Numbered from the stretch's first letter, positions 8,804-18,068 are shown. The stretch is 64,000 nt of DNA from Achromobacter aegrifaciens (GCF_902859735.1 NZ_CADIJY010000003.1:1-64000); one strand, 5' to 3'. Program-made: numbers and translations. The notes: generated by a model not told the origin, from the letters alone.

Positions 8804-9946
8804 TTAAGCGGTGAGGGGGAACGGGAAGAATCCGCCGTTGCCGGCGGCTTCCCGGGTGATGCCGATGTCGCGCAGCGCGCCGCCCATGGCGTCGACTGCC
8901 TGCCGCATCTGGTCTGGCCCGAAGGCGCCGATGCAGCCGACCCGGAACGAAGGTTGTTCGGTGTTGTAGAAGTTGCTGAGCACGTAGCCGCGGCGCTTGA
9001 GGGCGTCCACGAACAATTGCAGGTTCCAGGTCGGCGCATCCGGGGCGCGGACGTTGACGACGATGGGCCCCTGCAGCGCGGGCGGCAGGTAAGGCGCCAG
9101 GCCCAGTTCCCTGACGCCATCATATAGCGTGTGCATGTTGGCGGTGTAGCGCGCCAGGCGGGCTTCGCGGCCTTCTTCGCGGTGCAGCTCCAGCGCCACG
9201 GCCAGCGCGGCCAGCGTGGGCGCGGGCGGCGTGAAACGCGGGCCGGCATTGGGCTGCTGGCTTTGCTGGTAGATGTCGGCCAGGTCCAGCGACCAGCTGC
9301 CGGCGATGCCGCGCGCCGCTTCCAGGCTGTCGCGCCGCGCCACCACGAAGGCGGCGCCGGGCATGCCTTCCAGGCACTTGTTGGCCGTCAACACCACTGC
9401 CTCCACGGCGGGCAGGGCGTGCAGCTCCAGGGGCAGCGCGCCGAAGGCGGATACGGCGTCGACGATGACGCTGCGGCCCAGCGCATGCGCGATGCGCGCG
9501 AGTTCGGGCACGTCGTGGCAGATGCCGCTGCCGGTTTCGCTGTAGACCAGCGCCAGGTGCGTGAGCGTGGGATCCTGTTCCAGCGCCTGCGCGACCGCTT
9601 GCGGATCGATCCGATCTGTGGGGCCTACGGGCAGCGGCACGGCGACGCGGCCGGCATCGCCGGCCAGCTTTTGCAGGCGGGCGGCGTAGGCGCCGGTGGA
9701 GGGCGCCAGCAGGCGGCCGCCGGCGGGGATGAGGCTGCGGATGGCGGCTTCCACCGCGAAGTGGCCGCAGCCCGGCAGCGCCAGCGCGGCATGCTCGTCG
9801 GGCGACGCCTGCGCCGCCCGCAGGACGCCATCGCAGACCTGCCGGTAGGTCTGACGGAAATCGTTGTCCCACGGTGCATAGTCTTGCGCCATGGCGGCCT
9901 TCACCCGCGCGTCGGTCGTGACCGGGCCCGGAATCAGCAGCAACAT
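8804..9946 (-). CDS. PhnW-like PLP aminotransferase (2-aminoethylphosphonate:pyruvate transaminase family)
   Basis: The 380-residue protein belongs to the class V aminotransferases. Its N-terminus LLLIPGPVTT, the VYSETGSG segment, IVDAVSAFGALPL and the PLP-lysine motif TANKCLEGMPG (K190) resemble PhnW more than the related alanine-glyoxylate enzymes. PhnW moves the amino group of 2-aminoethylphosphonate to pyruvate. No phosphonoacetaldehyde hydrolase (PhnX) or phosphonate transporter lies nearby, so the true substrate is open. I start it at the ATG at 9946, 20 bases after the ygjP stop; the frame runs further up but reads out of family. Confidence 0.8.
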   Translation of the reverse strand: MLLLIPGPVTTDARVKAAMAQDYAPWDNDFRQTYRQVCDGVLRAAQASPDEHAALALPGCGHFAVEAAIRSLIPAGGRLLAPSTGAYAARLQKLAGDAGRVAVPLPVGPTDRIDPQAVAQALEQDPTLTHLALVYSETGSGICHDVPELARIAHALGRSVIVDAVSAFGALPLELHALPAVEAVVLTANKCLEGMPGAAFVVARRDSLEAARGIAGSWSLDLADIYQQSQQPNAGPRFTPPAPTLAALAVALELHREEGREARLARYTANMHTLYDGVRELGLAPYLPPALQGPIVVNVRAPDAPTWNLQLFVDALKRRGYVLSNFYNTEQPSFRVGCIGAFGPDQMRQAVDAMGGALRDIGITREAAGNGGFFPFPLTA

Positions 9947-9966
9947 TTTCGTGTCTCCAGAATGCC

Positions 9967-10962
9967 TCAGAACTGAGGCAAGGATGCGGGGTCGTGACGT
10001 CGCAGGATGTTCTTGGCGTCTTCGAAATCGGGCAGGATCTGCCCTACTTCGCGCCAGAAGTCCTGACTGTGGTTCATTTCGCGCAAATGGGCAAGCTCGT
10101 GCGCGATGACGTAGTCGATGATGGCGGGCGCGAAATGGATCAGGCGCCAGTTCAGCATGATGTTGCCGTCGCTGGTGCAGGAGCCCCAGCGGGTGGCGGC
10201 CGAGGACAGGCGCCAGCGTTGGATCTTCAGGCCGCTGACCTGCAGGAAATGGGCCAGGCGCGCGCCGAACCAGGCGCCGGCGCGCTGCTGAAGCCAGGCT
10301 TGGGCCGAATCGCGGATGCGGCCCTGGTCCGCCGAGGACGGCAGCGCCAGCCACAGGGTGTCGCCGTCCTGGGGGGCGTCGGCATCGCCCGACAGGCTGG
10401 CCTGGCGGCTGTCGCCGCCCACGCCGATCACGATGCGCTTGCCCAGGTAGGGCAGTTCGCCTCCCGGCTGCCAGCGCGTATGCGCCATGGCCAGCTGCTG
10501 CTTGCGGGCATGCCATTCGCGCAGCTTGGTCAGGATCCAGCGGGCCTTCTCGCGCACGGCGTCGTCCACCTGCGTCAGCGTCACCCAGTTCGGGGCGGTG
10601 ACGCGCAAGCCGTCGTCAGTGATCACGAAGCCTATGCTGCGGCGGCGCGAGCGCAGCAGCACGAAGCCGATGGACTGCTGCTCGGTCGCGACCTCGCGCC
10701 AACGCGCGCCGGGCGGCAGCGGGTCGGGGCAGGGCGTGGGGACGAGCGAGGCCGCGTTGGGCGACAGCGTCAGCAGCGGTTCGCCCGCAGGGGCGGCGGC
10801 CGGCGGCAGATCGGGGAAGAGGGGCTTGGGCGGGACCGGCTTGGGCGAGGCCGCCTCAGGCGCGGCCGGAGCCTTTGGCGCGGCGTTCAGCGGCGGCGCG
10901 CCCGTGGGCGCGTCGTGCTGCTGTTCGTCGAACAGGAGTTCGAGCTGATCAGTGCTGGCCAT
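9967..10962 (-). CDS. YgjP/SprT-like M48-type metal-dependent hydrolase
   Basis: The 331-residue protein has an Ala/Pro-rich N-terminal third and then the YgjP (DUF45) domain, recognised by RRRSIGFVITDDGLRVTAP, RWGSCT and the zinc motif HELAHLREMNH, in which HELAH supplies two histidines and the glutamate. The family is related to zinc peptidases; the physiological target is not established. It overlaps the end of plsC by 14 bases and so is translationally linked to it. The low-complexity N-terminus is probably a disordered extension. Confidence 0.88.
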   Translation of the reverse strand: MASTDQLELLFDEQQHDAPTGAPPLNAAPKAPAAPEAASPKPVPPKPLFPDLPPAAAPAGEPLLTLSPNAASLVPTPCPDPLPPGARWREVATEQQSIGFVLLRSRRRSIGFVITDDGLRVTAPNWVTLTQVDDAVREKARWILTKLREWHARKQQLAMAHTRWQPGGELPYLGKRIVIGVGGDSRQASLSGDADAPQDGDTLWLALPSSADQGRIRDSAQAWLQQRAGAWFGARLAHFLQVSGLKIQRWRLSSAATRWGSCTSDGNIMLNWRLIHFAPAIIDYVIAHELAHLREMNHSQDFWREVGQILPDFEDAKNILRRHDPASLPQF

Positions 10963-11677
10963 ACCTTTCTGGATTGAGACGCCGCATTTCCCCTTCGATC
11001 CAGTCCTGAACCTTTTTGTTCAGTTCCTCGGGGGAGAGTCCCTTGGATTCTATCGCGGGACCGATGGACACGGTAACCATGCCCGGATACTTCACGAAGG
11101 CGTTGCGGCGCCAGCATTCGCCGGCATTATGCGCCACGGGGATGACGACCGCGCCGGTGCGCGAGGCCAGCAGCGCGCCGCCCATCTTGAAGCGGCCGGT
11201 CTTGCCGGGCGGCACGCGGGTGCCCTCGGGGAACAGCAGGGGCCAGCGGCCTTCGTCCAGGCGCGTCTGGCCTTGCTTGACCACTTGATCGAAGGCATCG
11301 CGACCCTTGGCGCGGTCGATCGGGATCATGCGCAGCAGCGCCAAGCCCCAGCCGAAGAACGGCACCATGTGCAGTTCCTTCTTGTAGACGAAGCAGACTT
11401 CGCGCGGCATGTGGGCCGGGAAGAACAGCGTTTCCCAGGCCGACTGGTGCTTGGACAGCAGCACCGCCGGGCCGTCGGGCAGGTTTTCCCAGCCCTTGAC
11501 CTGCCAGCGGATGCCGCAGAAGAAGCGCGCGCCCCAGATGGCCAGGCGCGGCCAGCCCACGGTCAGCTTGTAGCGCCAGTGCAGCGGCAGCGGCGCCCAC
11601 AGGATGCAGGCGAAGGCATAGGGAATGACCGTGACGGCCAGGAACAGGAAGTACAGCAGCGAACGTAGGCGGGCCAT
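10949..11677 (-). CDS. plsC: 1-acyl-sn-glycerol-3-phosphate acyltransferase
   Basis: The 242-residue protein has an N-terminal membrane segment (about residues 5-28) and the PlsC acyltransferase motifs. Block 1 is KHQSAWET, with H77 and E82, a variant of the usual H-x4-D; block 3 is FPEGTR at 149-154. It acylates lysophosphatidate to phosphatidate at the inner membrane. It lies 4 bases after gmhB and overlaps ygjP by 14 bases. Another lipid acyltransferase of the same superfamily is possible, but this gene order with gmhB and glyS is one I associate with plsC in related bacteria. Confidence 0.9.
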   Translation of the reverse strand: MARLRSLLYFLFLAVTVIPYAFACILWAPLPLHWRYKLTVGWPRLAIWGARFFCGIRWQVKGWENLPDGPAVLLSKHQSAWETLFFPAHMPREVCFVYKKELHMVPFFGWGLALLRMIPIDRAKGRDAFDQVVKQGQTRLDEGRWPLLFPEGTRVPPGKTGRFKMGGALLASRTGAVVIPVAHNAGECWRRNAFVKYPGMVTVSIGPAIESKGLSPEELNKKVQDWIEGEMRRLNPERYGQH

Positions 11678-11681
11678 TGGA

Positions 11682-12221
11682 TCAATGGTCCTGCAGCAGC
11701 GCGTCGACCACGGCCGACAGGTCGTCGCAGACGCGGGTGTTGTCAGGCAAACCGCCCTTGGCCAGCGCTTTCTTGCCGTTGCCGGTCAGCACCAGCCAGG
11801 GCGAGCAGCCGACCGAAGACGAGGCCTGCAGGTCGCGCAACGAATCGCCCACCGCCGGCACGCCAGCCAGGTCGACGTCGTAGCGGTGTCCGATCTGTTC
11901 GAACATGCCGGGCTTGGGCTTGCGGCAGGAGCAATTGTCATCGGGGCCGTGTGGGCACATGAAGACCGCGTCGATACTGCCGCCAGCGGCGGCCAGTTCG
12001 CGGCGCATCTTGGTATGGATGGCCGTCAGGGTGTCCATGTCGAACAGGCCGCGCGCCAGGCCCGACTGGTTGGTGGCGACCACCACCTTCCAGCCCGCCT
12101 GCGTCAGCCGGGCGATGGCCTGCAGGCTGCCGGGCAGGGCGATCCATTCGTCCGGATTCTTGACGAACGAATCGCTGTCCTGATTGATGACGCCGTCGCG
12201 GTCTAGGATGATGAGTTTCAC
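11682..12221 (-). CDS. gmhB: D-glycero-beta-D-manno-heptose-1,7-bisphosphate 7-phosphatase
   Basis: This 179-residue HAD phosphatase has the nucleophile motif DRDGVIN (D7, D9), the segment VVATNQSGLARG and a zinc-binding loop with C89, H91, C97 and C99 that is specific to the GmhB group. It dephosphorylates heptose bisphosphate in the ADP-heptose pathway for lipopolysaccharide inner core. Its ATG overlaps the glyS stop by four bases (ATGA), so it is translationally coupled to glyS. Confidence 0.95.
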   Translation of the reverse strand: MKLIILDRDGVINQDSDSFVKNPDEWIALPGSLQAIARLTQAGWKVVVATNQSGLARGLFDMDTLTAIHTKMRRELAAAGGSIDAVFMCPHGPDDNCSCRKPKPGMFEQIGHRYDVDLAGVPAVGDSLRDLQASSSVGCSPWLVLTGNGKKALAKGGLPDNTRVCDDLSAVVDALLQDH

Positions 12222-14356
12222 TGTGCCAGCCTGGAGATGTCAGCGACCTGGTTCATCAGGCCATGCAACTGGCCCAGCAGGGCCAGCCGGTTGGCGCGCA
12301 CGGCCGGGTCTTCGGCCATGACCATGACGTCGGCAAAGAAGGCGTCCACGGCTTCGCGGACCTGGGCCAGCGTGCTCAGGCTGCCGGCGAAGTCGCCCGC
12401 GGCCAGTTGCGCCTCGGCCTTCGGGCGCAGCGCGGAAACGGCGGCGGCCAGGGCCTTTTCAGCCGGTTCCACGAGCGCGGCGTCGTTCACCGCGCCGATC
12501 TCGCCTTCGGCCTTCTTGAGCAGGTTGCCGATGCGCTTGTTGGCGGCGGCCAGGCTGGCGGCCTCGGGCAGCTGCGCAAAGGCGGCGGCCGCGCGCACGC
12601 GCTCGGCCACCTGGTGCAACGGCGGGGTCAGCGCGATCACGGCTTCGACGGCATTGCGGTCGAAGTCATTGATCAGCTGGTTGCGGTAGCGTTCGTAGAT
12701 GAAGGCGCGGACTTCGGCCAGCGTGTCGGCGGGGATCTTGCCGGCGGGGAAGGTCCCTGCGGCCAGTTCCAGCAGGCCGTCCAGCGACAGGGGGCCGGCC
12801 TCGCTGATCTTGAGCCAGCCGCCTGCGGCCAGTTGTTCGAAGGCGCTGATCAGGCCCAGCGCGGCGCGGCGCAGGCCGAAGGGGTCGCGCTCGCCGGTGG
12901 GCGCCAGGCCGATGGCCCAGATGCCGACCATGGTTTCCACGCGCTCGGCGATGAACAGGGTGGCCGCGGTCAGCGTGTCGGCGGTGACGGGCGCGTCGTA
13001 GCGGTTGCGGTACTGCGTGCGCAGGGCCTGCACCACGCTGTCGGGCTCGCCGTCGCCGGCCGCGTAGTAGGCGCCCATGACGCCTTGCAGCTCGGGGAAT
13101 TCGCCCACCATGTTCGAGCCCAGGTCGGCCTTGGCCAGCATGGCCGCGCGGTCGGCGGCGGAGACGTCGCCGCCCAGTTGCTCGGCCACGCCGCGGGCGA
13201 TGGCGCGCACGCGCTCCACGCGTTCCAGCTGGGTGCCCAGCTTGTTGTGGTAGACGATCGAGCCCAGTTGTTCGACGCGCGCCGCCAGCGGCGTCTTGCG
13301 GTCGGTTTCGAAGAAGAACTGCGCATCGGCCAGGCGCGGGCGCACCACGCGCTGGTTCCCTTCAATGATGTTCACCGGATTGTCGGTGTGCATGTTGCTG
13401 ACGATCAGGAAGCGGTGCGTCAGGCGGCCGGTAGCCGGATCGAACAGCGGGAAGTATTTCTGGTTCAGCCGCATGGTCAGGATCAGGCATTCCTGCGGCA
13501 CTTGCAGGAACTGCTCTTCGAACTGGCCCACGTAGGCGGTTGGGTGTTCGACCAGGGCCGTGACTTCGTCCAGCAGCGCGGCCACTTCGGGATCGTCGCC
13601 CAGGGTGGCGTTCAGGCGGCCGGCATGGTCCAGCAACTGGCGCTGGATCTCGTCGCGGCGACCTTCGAACGAGGCCACCACGCGGCCCTTTTCGGCCAGG
13701 GTGGCGGCGTAGGCGTCGGCGTCGGCGAAGGATACGGGGCCCGCGCTCATGAAGCGGTGGCCGAGCGTGTCGCGGCCGGCAGCCAGGCCCAGCGCGGACA
13801 CCTGCACCACGTCGGCGCCGAACAGCGCGACCAGGCCGTGCGCCGGACGCACGAACTTGACGGTGGTGACGCCGTCGGCCAATTGGTAGCGCATGACCTT
13901 GGGAATGGGCAGGCCGTTGATGGCGGCGTCGATGCCTTCCTGCAGGCCGGCGGCCAGCTGGGCGCCGGGAGCGGTGCCGCGCGCGACCAGGTAGTCCTGC
14001 TTGCCGTCGGATTCACGTTCCAGGGTCGACAGGTCGATGTTCTCAAGGCCCTTGGCGGCCAGCTTCTTCTGCAGCGCGGGCGTGGCCTGGCCGTCTTCGG
14101 TCAGGCCGATCTTCACCGGCATCAGCTTTTCGGCATAGGGCTGGTCGGGCGCCTGAGCCAGCACGGCGGACAGGTGCACGGCCAGTCGGCGCGGCGTGGA
14201 ATACGCGGTGGCGGCGCAGCCGGCGGCCAGCAGGCCGTGGCGCTCCAGCGTGGCGCGCACGCCTTCGGCAAAGGCCTGGCCCAGCTTCTGCAGGGCCTTG
14301 GGCGGGAGTTCTTCGGTCAGCAGTTCGACCAGCAGCGGGCGGATGTTCGTCGTCAT
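12218..14356 (-). CDS. glyS: Glycine-tRNA ligase beta subunit
   Basis: The 712-residue protein matches bacterial GlyS: it opens with LLVELLTEELPPKALQ, contains RSPAHGLVALFG-like KFVRPAHG, and ends in the alpha-helical tRNA-binding region. The beta subunit binds tRNA-Gly in the alpha2-beta2 enzyme. Its start codon directly follows the glyQ stop, and it overlaps gmhB by four bases. The antisense strand of glyQS is open for more than 1000 codons, a product of its codon usage and not a gene. Confidence 0.97.
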   Translation of the reverse strand: MTTNIRPLLVELLTEELPPKALQKLGQAFAEGVRATLERHGLLAAGCAATAYSTPRRLAVHLSAVLAQAPDQPYAEKLMPVKIGLTEDGQATPALQKKLAAKGLENIDLSTLERESDGKQDYLVARGTAPGAQLAAGLQEGIDAAINGLPIPKVMRYQLADGVTTVKFVRPAHGLVALFGADVVQVSALGLAAGRDTLGHRFMSAGPVSFADADAYAATLAEKGRVVASFEGRRDEIQRQLLDHAGRLNATLGDDPEVAALLDEVTALVEHPTAYVGQFEEQFLQVPQECLILTMRLNQKYFPLFDPATGRLTHRFLIVSNMHTDNPVNIIEGNQRVVRPRLADAQFFFETDRKTPLAARVEQLGSIVYHNKLGTQLERVERVRAIARGVAEQLGGDVSAADRAAMLAKADLGSNMVGEFPELQGVMGAYYAAGDGEPDSVVQALRTQYRNRYDAPVTADTLTAATLFIAERVETMVGIWAIGLAPTGERDPFGLRRAALGLISAFEQLAAGGWLKISEAGPLSLDGLLELAAGTFPAGKIPADTLAEVRAFIYERYRNQLINDFDRNAVEAVIALTPPLHQVAERVRAAAAFAQLPEAASLAAANKRIGNLLKKAEGEIGAVNDAALVEPAEKALAAAVSALRPKAEAQLAAGDFAGSLSTLAQVREAVDAFFADVMVMAEDPAVRANRLALLGQLHGLMNQVADISRLAQ

Positions 14357-15268
14357 TTATGCAGCCTCCCCGGCGGCCTTGTCGCGGCCCAGCATGGGAA
14401 AGCCCAGTCGTTCGCGGGAATCGTAGTAGGCCTGCGCGACGGCGCGCGACAGGTTGCGGATGCGGCCGATGTAGGCGGCGCGCTCGGTGACGCTGATCGC
14501 GCCGCGCGCGTCCAGCATGTTGAACGTGTGCGCGGCCTTCAGCGCGGCCTCGTAGGCGGGCAGCGCCAGCGGCACGTCCATCAGGCGCTTGGCCTCGGCT
14601 TCGTAGTCATTGAAGTGCGAGAACAGCATCTCGGCCGACGAATGCTCGAAGTTGTAGGTGGACTGTTCCACTTCGTTCTGGTGGAACACGTCGCGATACA
14701 GCACGCGGTTGCCGTTGGCGCCTTCGGTCCAGACCAGGTCGTACACGCTTTGCACGTCCTGCAGGTACATGGCCAGGCGTTCCAGGCCGTAGGTGATTTC
14801 GCCGGTGGTCGGCGTGCAGTCCAGGCCGCCCACTTGCTGGAAGTAGGTGAACTGGGTGACTTCCATGCCGTTCAGCCAGACTTCCCAGCCCAGGCCCCAG
14901 GCGCCGAGGGTGGGGTTCTCCCAGTCGTCCTCTACGAAGCGGATGTCGTGCTGGGTGGGATCGATGCCCAGCGCCTTGAGCGAACCGATGTACAGGTCCA
15001 GGATTTCCGGAGGCGCGGGCTTCAACACGACCTGGTACTGATAATAGTGTTGCAGGCGGTTGGGGTTTTCGCCGTAGCGGCCGTCCTTGGGGCGGCGCGA
15101 GGGCTGCACGTAGGCGGCGCGCCAGGGCTCCGGGCCGATCGCGCGCAGGAACGTGGCGGTATGCGAGGTGCCGGCGCCGACTTCCATGTCGTAGGGTTGC
15201 AGCAGGGCGCAACCCTGCTTGTCCCAGTATTCCTGGAGCGTAAGGATGATTTGCTGAAAGGTGAGCAT
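14357..15268 (-). CDS. glyQ: Glycine-tRNA ligase alpha subunit
   Basis: At 303 residues this equals E. coli GlyQ in length. It opens with [14 protein letters not shown] and contains [17 protein letters not shown] and [18 protein letters not shown], which belong to the catalytic class II core that makes glycyl-adenylate. It is the first gene of a minus-strand run that continues through glyS, gmhB, plsC, ygjP, the PhnW-like gene, gloA and def with gaps of at most 33 bases. Confidence 0.98.
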   Translation of the reverse strand: MLTFQQIILTLQEYWDKQGCALLQPYDMEVGAGTSHTATFLRAIGPEPWRAAYVQPSRRPKDGRYGENPNRLQHYYQYQVVLKPAPPEILDLYIGSLKALGIDPTQHDIRFVEDDWENPTLGAWGLGWEVWLNGMEVTQFTYFQQVGGLDCTPTTGEITYGLERLAMYLQDVQSVYDLVWTEGANGNRVLYRDVFHQNEVEQSTYNFEHSSAEMLFSHFNDYEAEAKRLMDVPLALPAYEAALKAAHTFNMLDARGAISVTERAAYIGRIRNLSRAVAQAYYDSRERLGFPMLGRDKAAGEAA

Positions 15269-15291
15269 AGGATTCTTGGAATTCGGCCGCC

Positions 15292-15306
15292 GGGCAAGGC
15301 TTGCCC
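15292..15306. promoter_or_regulatory. Short inverted repeat in the divergent glyQ / enoyl-CoA hydratase region
   Basis: GGGCAAG and CTTGCCC (seven bases each) face each other around a single G, 24 bases before the glyQ start codon. It could be an operator or a leader hairpin of glyQ. The rest of the 276-base divergent region shows no clear promoter hexamers to me. Confidence 0.3.
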
Positions 15307-15544
15307 TGGGCGTGGGAAACCCGACATTTTAACTGGCCTGGGGCGGTCCGGTTCCCGAATGCCGGGCGGACGGTTACATCTGGGCCTTCGGGGCGGTTCG
15401 CAGGGGGACAGTGTGCCGCTGGTGGACGCCCCGCGGGCCCGTCGCTGCGCCTGGAAACCAATGATCGTATGATTCCAGGTTGCGTACCAAGTCTTATATA
15501 AAACCCGGAACCCGATTCCGAGAATTCCCGGAAGGAGCAGTCCC

Positions 15545-16312
15545 ATGTCAGACCTGATCAAGGTAGAAGTCACCGACGGCATCCAGATCATCACGATCAA
15601 CCGTCCCGAGGCCAAGAACGCCATCAACCTGGAGACCGCGCAGGCCATGGCCGCGGCGCTGGACCAGTTGGACAGCCGCGACGACATCCGCATCGGCATC
15701 CTGACGGGCGGCGGCGGCACGTTCTCGTCGGGCATGGACCTGAAGGCTTTCGCCAAGTCGGGGCAGCGTCCCTACGTGGAAGGCCGCGGCTTCGCGGGCC
15801 TGAACGAGCGGCCGCCCAAGAAGCCGCTGATCGCGGCGGTGGAAGGCTATGCGCTGGCCGGCGGCTGCGAAATGGCGCTGGCTTCCGACCTGATCGTGGC
15901 CGCCAGCAACGCCAAGTTCGGCCTGCCTGAAGTCAAGCGCGGCCTGGTGGCGGGCGCTGGCGGCATGCTGCGCCTGCCGCGCCGCCTGCCGTACCACATC
16001 GCCATGGAAGTGATCCTGACCGGCGAAATGTTGACGGCCGAGCGCGCCCACTCCTTCGGGCTGGTCAACCGCATCACCGAGCCGGGCGCCGCCCTGGCGG
16101 GCGCTCTGGAACTGGCCCGCGCCATCGTCGAGAACGGCCCGCTGGCGGTGCAGACCGCCAAGAGCATCGTGGCGCAGTCGGGCGACTGGGACCAGGCCAG
16201 CATGTTCGACCAGCAGCGTCCGCTGATTGCGCACATCTTTTCGTCCGCCGACGCCAAGGAAGGCGCGACCGCCTTCGCCGAGAAGCGCAAACCGGTCTGG
16301 CAAGGCAAATAG
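15545..16312 (+). CDS. Enoyl-CoA hydratase / crotonase family protein
   Basis: The 255-residue protein is a complete crotonase. The oxyanion-hole segments GTFSSGMDLKAF and EGYALAGGCEMALASD are present, and both acidic residues used by hydratases are kept: E109 and E129. It likely adds water across the double bond of an enoyl-CoA. The ATG at 15545 follows an AAGGAG ribosome-binding site. It stands alone between glyQ (divergent) and the fumarase (159 bases downstream, with hairpins between), so its pathway is not given by context. Confidence 0.88.
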   Translation: MSDLIKVEVTDGIQIITINRPEAKNAINLETAQAMAAALDQLDSRDDIRIGILTGGGGTFSSGMDLKAFAKSGQRPYVEGRGFAGLNERPPKKPLIAAVEGYALAGGCEMALASDLIVAASNAKFGLPEVKRGLVAGAGGMLRLPRRLPYHIAMEVILTGEMLTAERAHSFGLVNRITEPGAALAGALELARAIVENGPLAVQTAKSIVAQSGDWDQASMFDQQRPLIAHIFSSADAKEGATAFAEKRKPVWQGK

Positions 16313-16330
16313 GAAATGCCCCCACGCCGC

Positions 16331-16366
16331 GCCCCTGCGGGGCTAGCTGCCCCCCGAGGGGGCGCT
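16331..16366. repeat. Tandem GC-rich hairpins, probable intergenic repeat and terminator
   Basis: Two hairpins follow the enoyl-CoA hydratase stop: GCCCC-TGC-GGGGC (16331-16343) and AGC(T)GCCCCC / GGGGGCGCT with loop CGA (16345-16366). They are followed by TTTGCCTTGGGGCGGCCC and an A-rich stretch. From memory this composite resembles intergenic repeats common in Burkholderiales; I cannot verify copy number here. Confidence 0.5.
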
Positions 16367-16471
16367 GTTTGCCTTGGGGCGGCCCGGCGGCAAAAATAGT
16401 TCTTTCTCCATCGCGGCGGGCTAGTCACGCCGGCCGCGTTTTCACGTTTTTCATCTAGACCCGATATCGCC

Positions 16472-17995
16472 ATGTCAGTCATCATCAAAGAAGAAGACTT
16501 CATCCAGTCGATAGCCGATGGCATCCAGTTCATCAGCTACTACCACCCGGTCGACTACATCCGTCACCTGGCCCGCGCCTACGAGCGCGAGGAAAGCCCC
16601 GCCGCGCGCGACGCGATGGCCCAGATCCTGACCAACTCGCGCATGTGCGCCGAGGGCAAGCGTCCGCTGTGCCAGGACACGGGCATCGTCAACGTGTTCC
16701 TGAAGGTCGGCATGGGCGTGCGTTTCGAGACCAAGCGCACGCTGCAGGAACTCTGTGACGAAGGCGTGCGCCGCGGCTACCTGAACCCGGACAATCCTTT
16801 GCGCGCCTCGGTGCTGGACGATCCGCTGTTTGCGCGCAAGAACACGCGCGACAACACGCCCTGTATCCTGCACGTCGAGCTTGTCCCGGGCGACAAGGTC
16901 GACGTGCAAGTCGCTTCGAAGGGCGGCGGTTCGGAAAACAAGTCGAAGTTCGCGATGCTGAATCCGAGCGATTCGCTGGTGGACTGGGTGCTGAAGACGG
17001 TGCCGACGATGGGCGCGGGCTGGTGCCCGCCGGGCATGCTGGGCATCGGCGTCGGCGGCACGGCCGAGAAGGCCATGCTGATGGCGAAGCAGTCGTTGAT
17101 GGAAGACATCGACATGTACGAGCTGCTGGCCCGCGGTCCGCAGAACAAGCTGGAAGAGCTGCGTATCGAGCTGTATGAGAAGGTCAACGCGCTGGGTATC
17201 GGCGCGCAGGGCCTGGGCGGTTTGACGACGGTGCTGGACGTCAAGATCAGCACGTTCCCGACGCACGCGGCGTCCAAGCCCGTGGCGATGATCCCGAACT
17301 GTGCGGCGACGCGCCACGCGCACTTCGAACTGGACGGCTCGGGCCCCGCTCGCCTGGATCCGCCGTCGCTGTCGGAGTGGCCGGAAGTGCACTGGGCGCC
17401 GGACTACAACAAGTCCAAGCAGGTGGACCTGAATACGCTGACCAAGGAAGAAGTGGCCAGCTGGAAGCCGGGCCAGACGCTGCTGCTGTCGGGCAAGATG
17501 TTGACGGGCCGCGATGCGGCGCACAAGCGTATCCAGGACATGCTGGCCAAGGGCGAGCCGCTGCCGGTGGATTTCAAGAATCGCGTCATTTACTACGTGG
17601 GTCCGGTGGATCCGGTGCGCGACGAAGTGGTCGGCCCGGCGGGTCCCACTACCGCTACGCGCATGGATAAGTTCACGGACATGATGCTGGAGCAGACGGG
17701 CCTGATCGCGATGATCGGCAAGTCGGAGCGCGGTCCGGTGGCTATCGAATCCATCAAGAAGCACAACTCGGCTTATCTGATGGCGGTGGGTGGCGCGGCT
17801 TACCTGGTGTCGAAGGCTATCCGTGGCGCGAAGGTGCTGGGTTTTGCGGACCTGGGCATGGAAGCCATCTACGAGTTCGACGTGAAGGACATGCCGGTGA
17901 CTGTGGCGGTTGACGCTCAGGGTACCTCTGTCCATACCACGGGGCCCAAGGAATGGCAGGCCAAGATCGGGAAGATTCCTGTCGCTGTGGCTTGA
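16472..17995 (+). CDS. Fumarate hydratase, class I (iron-sulfur)
   Basis: The 507-residue protein is a class I fumarase with the alpha and beta parts fused, as in E. coli FumA/FumB. It interconverts fumarate and malate in the citric acid cycle. Three cysteines suited to hold the 4Fe-4S cluster are C67 (KRPLCQDTG), C185 (GAGWCPPGM) and C277 (MIPNCAATRH). Such enzymes are oxygen- and iron-sensitive. A class II, iron-independent fumarase (fumC) lies about 30 kb away in the same window. A terminator follows directly. The ATG at 16472 is the first in frame and gives normal length. Confidence 0.95.
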   Translation: MSVIIKEEDFIQSIADGIQFISYYHPVDYIRHLARAYEREESPAARDAMAQILTNSRMCAEGKRPLCQDTGIVNVFLKVGMGVRFETKRTLQELCDEGVRRGYLNPDNPLRASVLDDPLFARKNTRDNTPCILHVELVPGDKVDVQVASKGGGSENKSKFAMLNPSDSLVDWVLKTVPTMGAGWCPPGMLGIGVGGTAEKAMLMAKQSLMEDIDMYELLARGPQNKLEELRIELYEKVNALGIGAQGLGGLTTVLDVKISTFPTHAASKPVAMIPNCAATRHAHFELDGSGPARLDPPSLSEWPEVHWAPDYNKSKQVDLNTLTKEEVASWKPGQTLLLSGKMLTGRDAAHKRIQDMLAKGEPLPVDFKNRVIYYVGPVDPVRDEVVGPAGPTTATRMDKFTDMMLEQTGLIAMIGKSERGPVAIESIKKHNSAYLMAVGGAAYLVSKAIRGAKVLGFADLGMEAIYEFDVKDMPVTVAVDAQGTSVHTTGPKEWQAKIGKIPVAVA

Positions 17996-18011
17996 TTCCG
18001 TAGGCTGTGAG

Positions 18012-18048
18012 AAAAACGGCTGCCAGGGGACTGGTGGCCGTTTTTTTT
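18012..18048 (+). terminator. Rho-independent terminator after class I fumarase
   Basis: Nine-base arms AAAAACGGC (18012-18020) and GCCGTTTTT (18037-18045) enclose a smaller CCA/TGG pairing, and eight T residues follow the stem. It lies 17 bases after the stop codon. Confidence 0.88.
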
Positions 18049-18068
18049 GGCTTTAGTGCTTAGTGCTT

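Noticed and set aside
12263-15472. Open frame of more than 1000 codons antisense to glyQS
   Set aside because: It mirrors the codon bias of two well-supported genes, has no recognisable domain and no ribosome-binding site. In GC-rich DNA such antisense frames are common.
15480-15502. TTGCGT and TATAAA as a promoter for the enoyl-CoA hydratase
   Set aside because: The spacing is about 11 bases, too short for a sigma-70 promoter.
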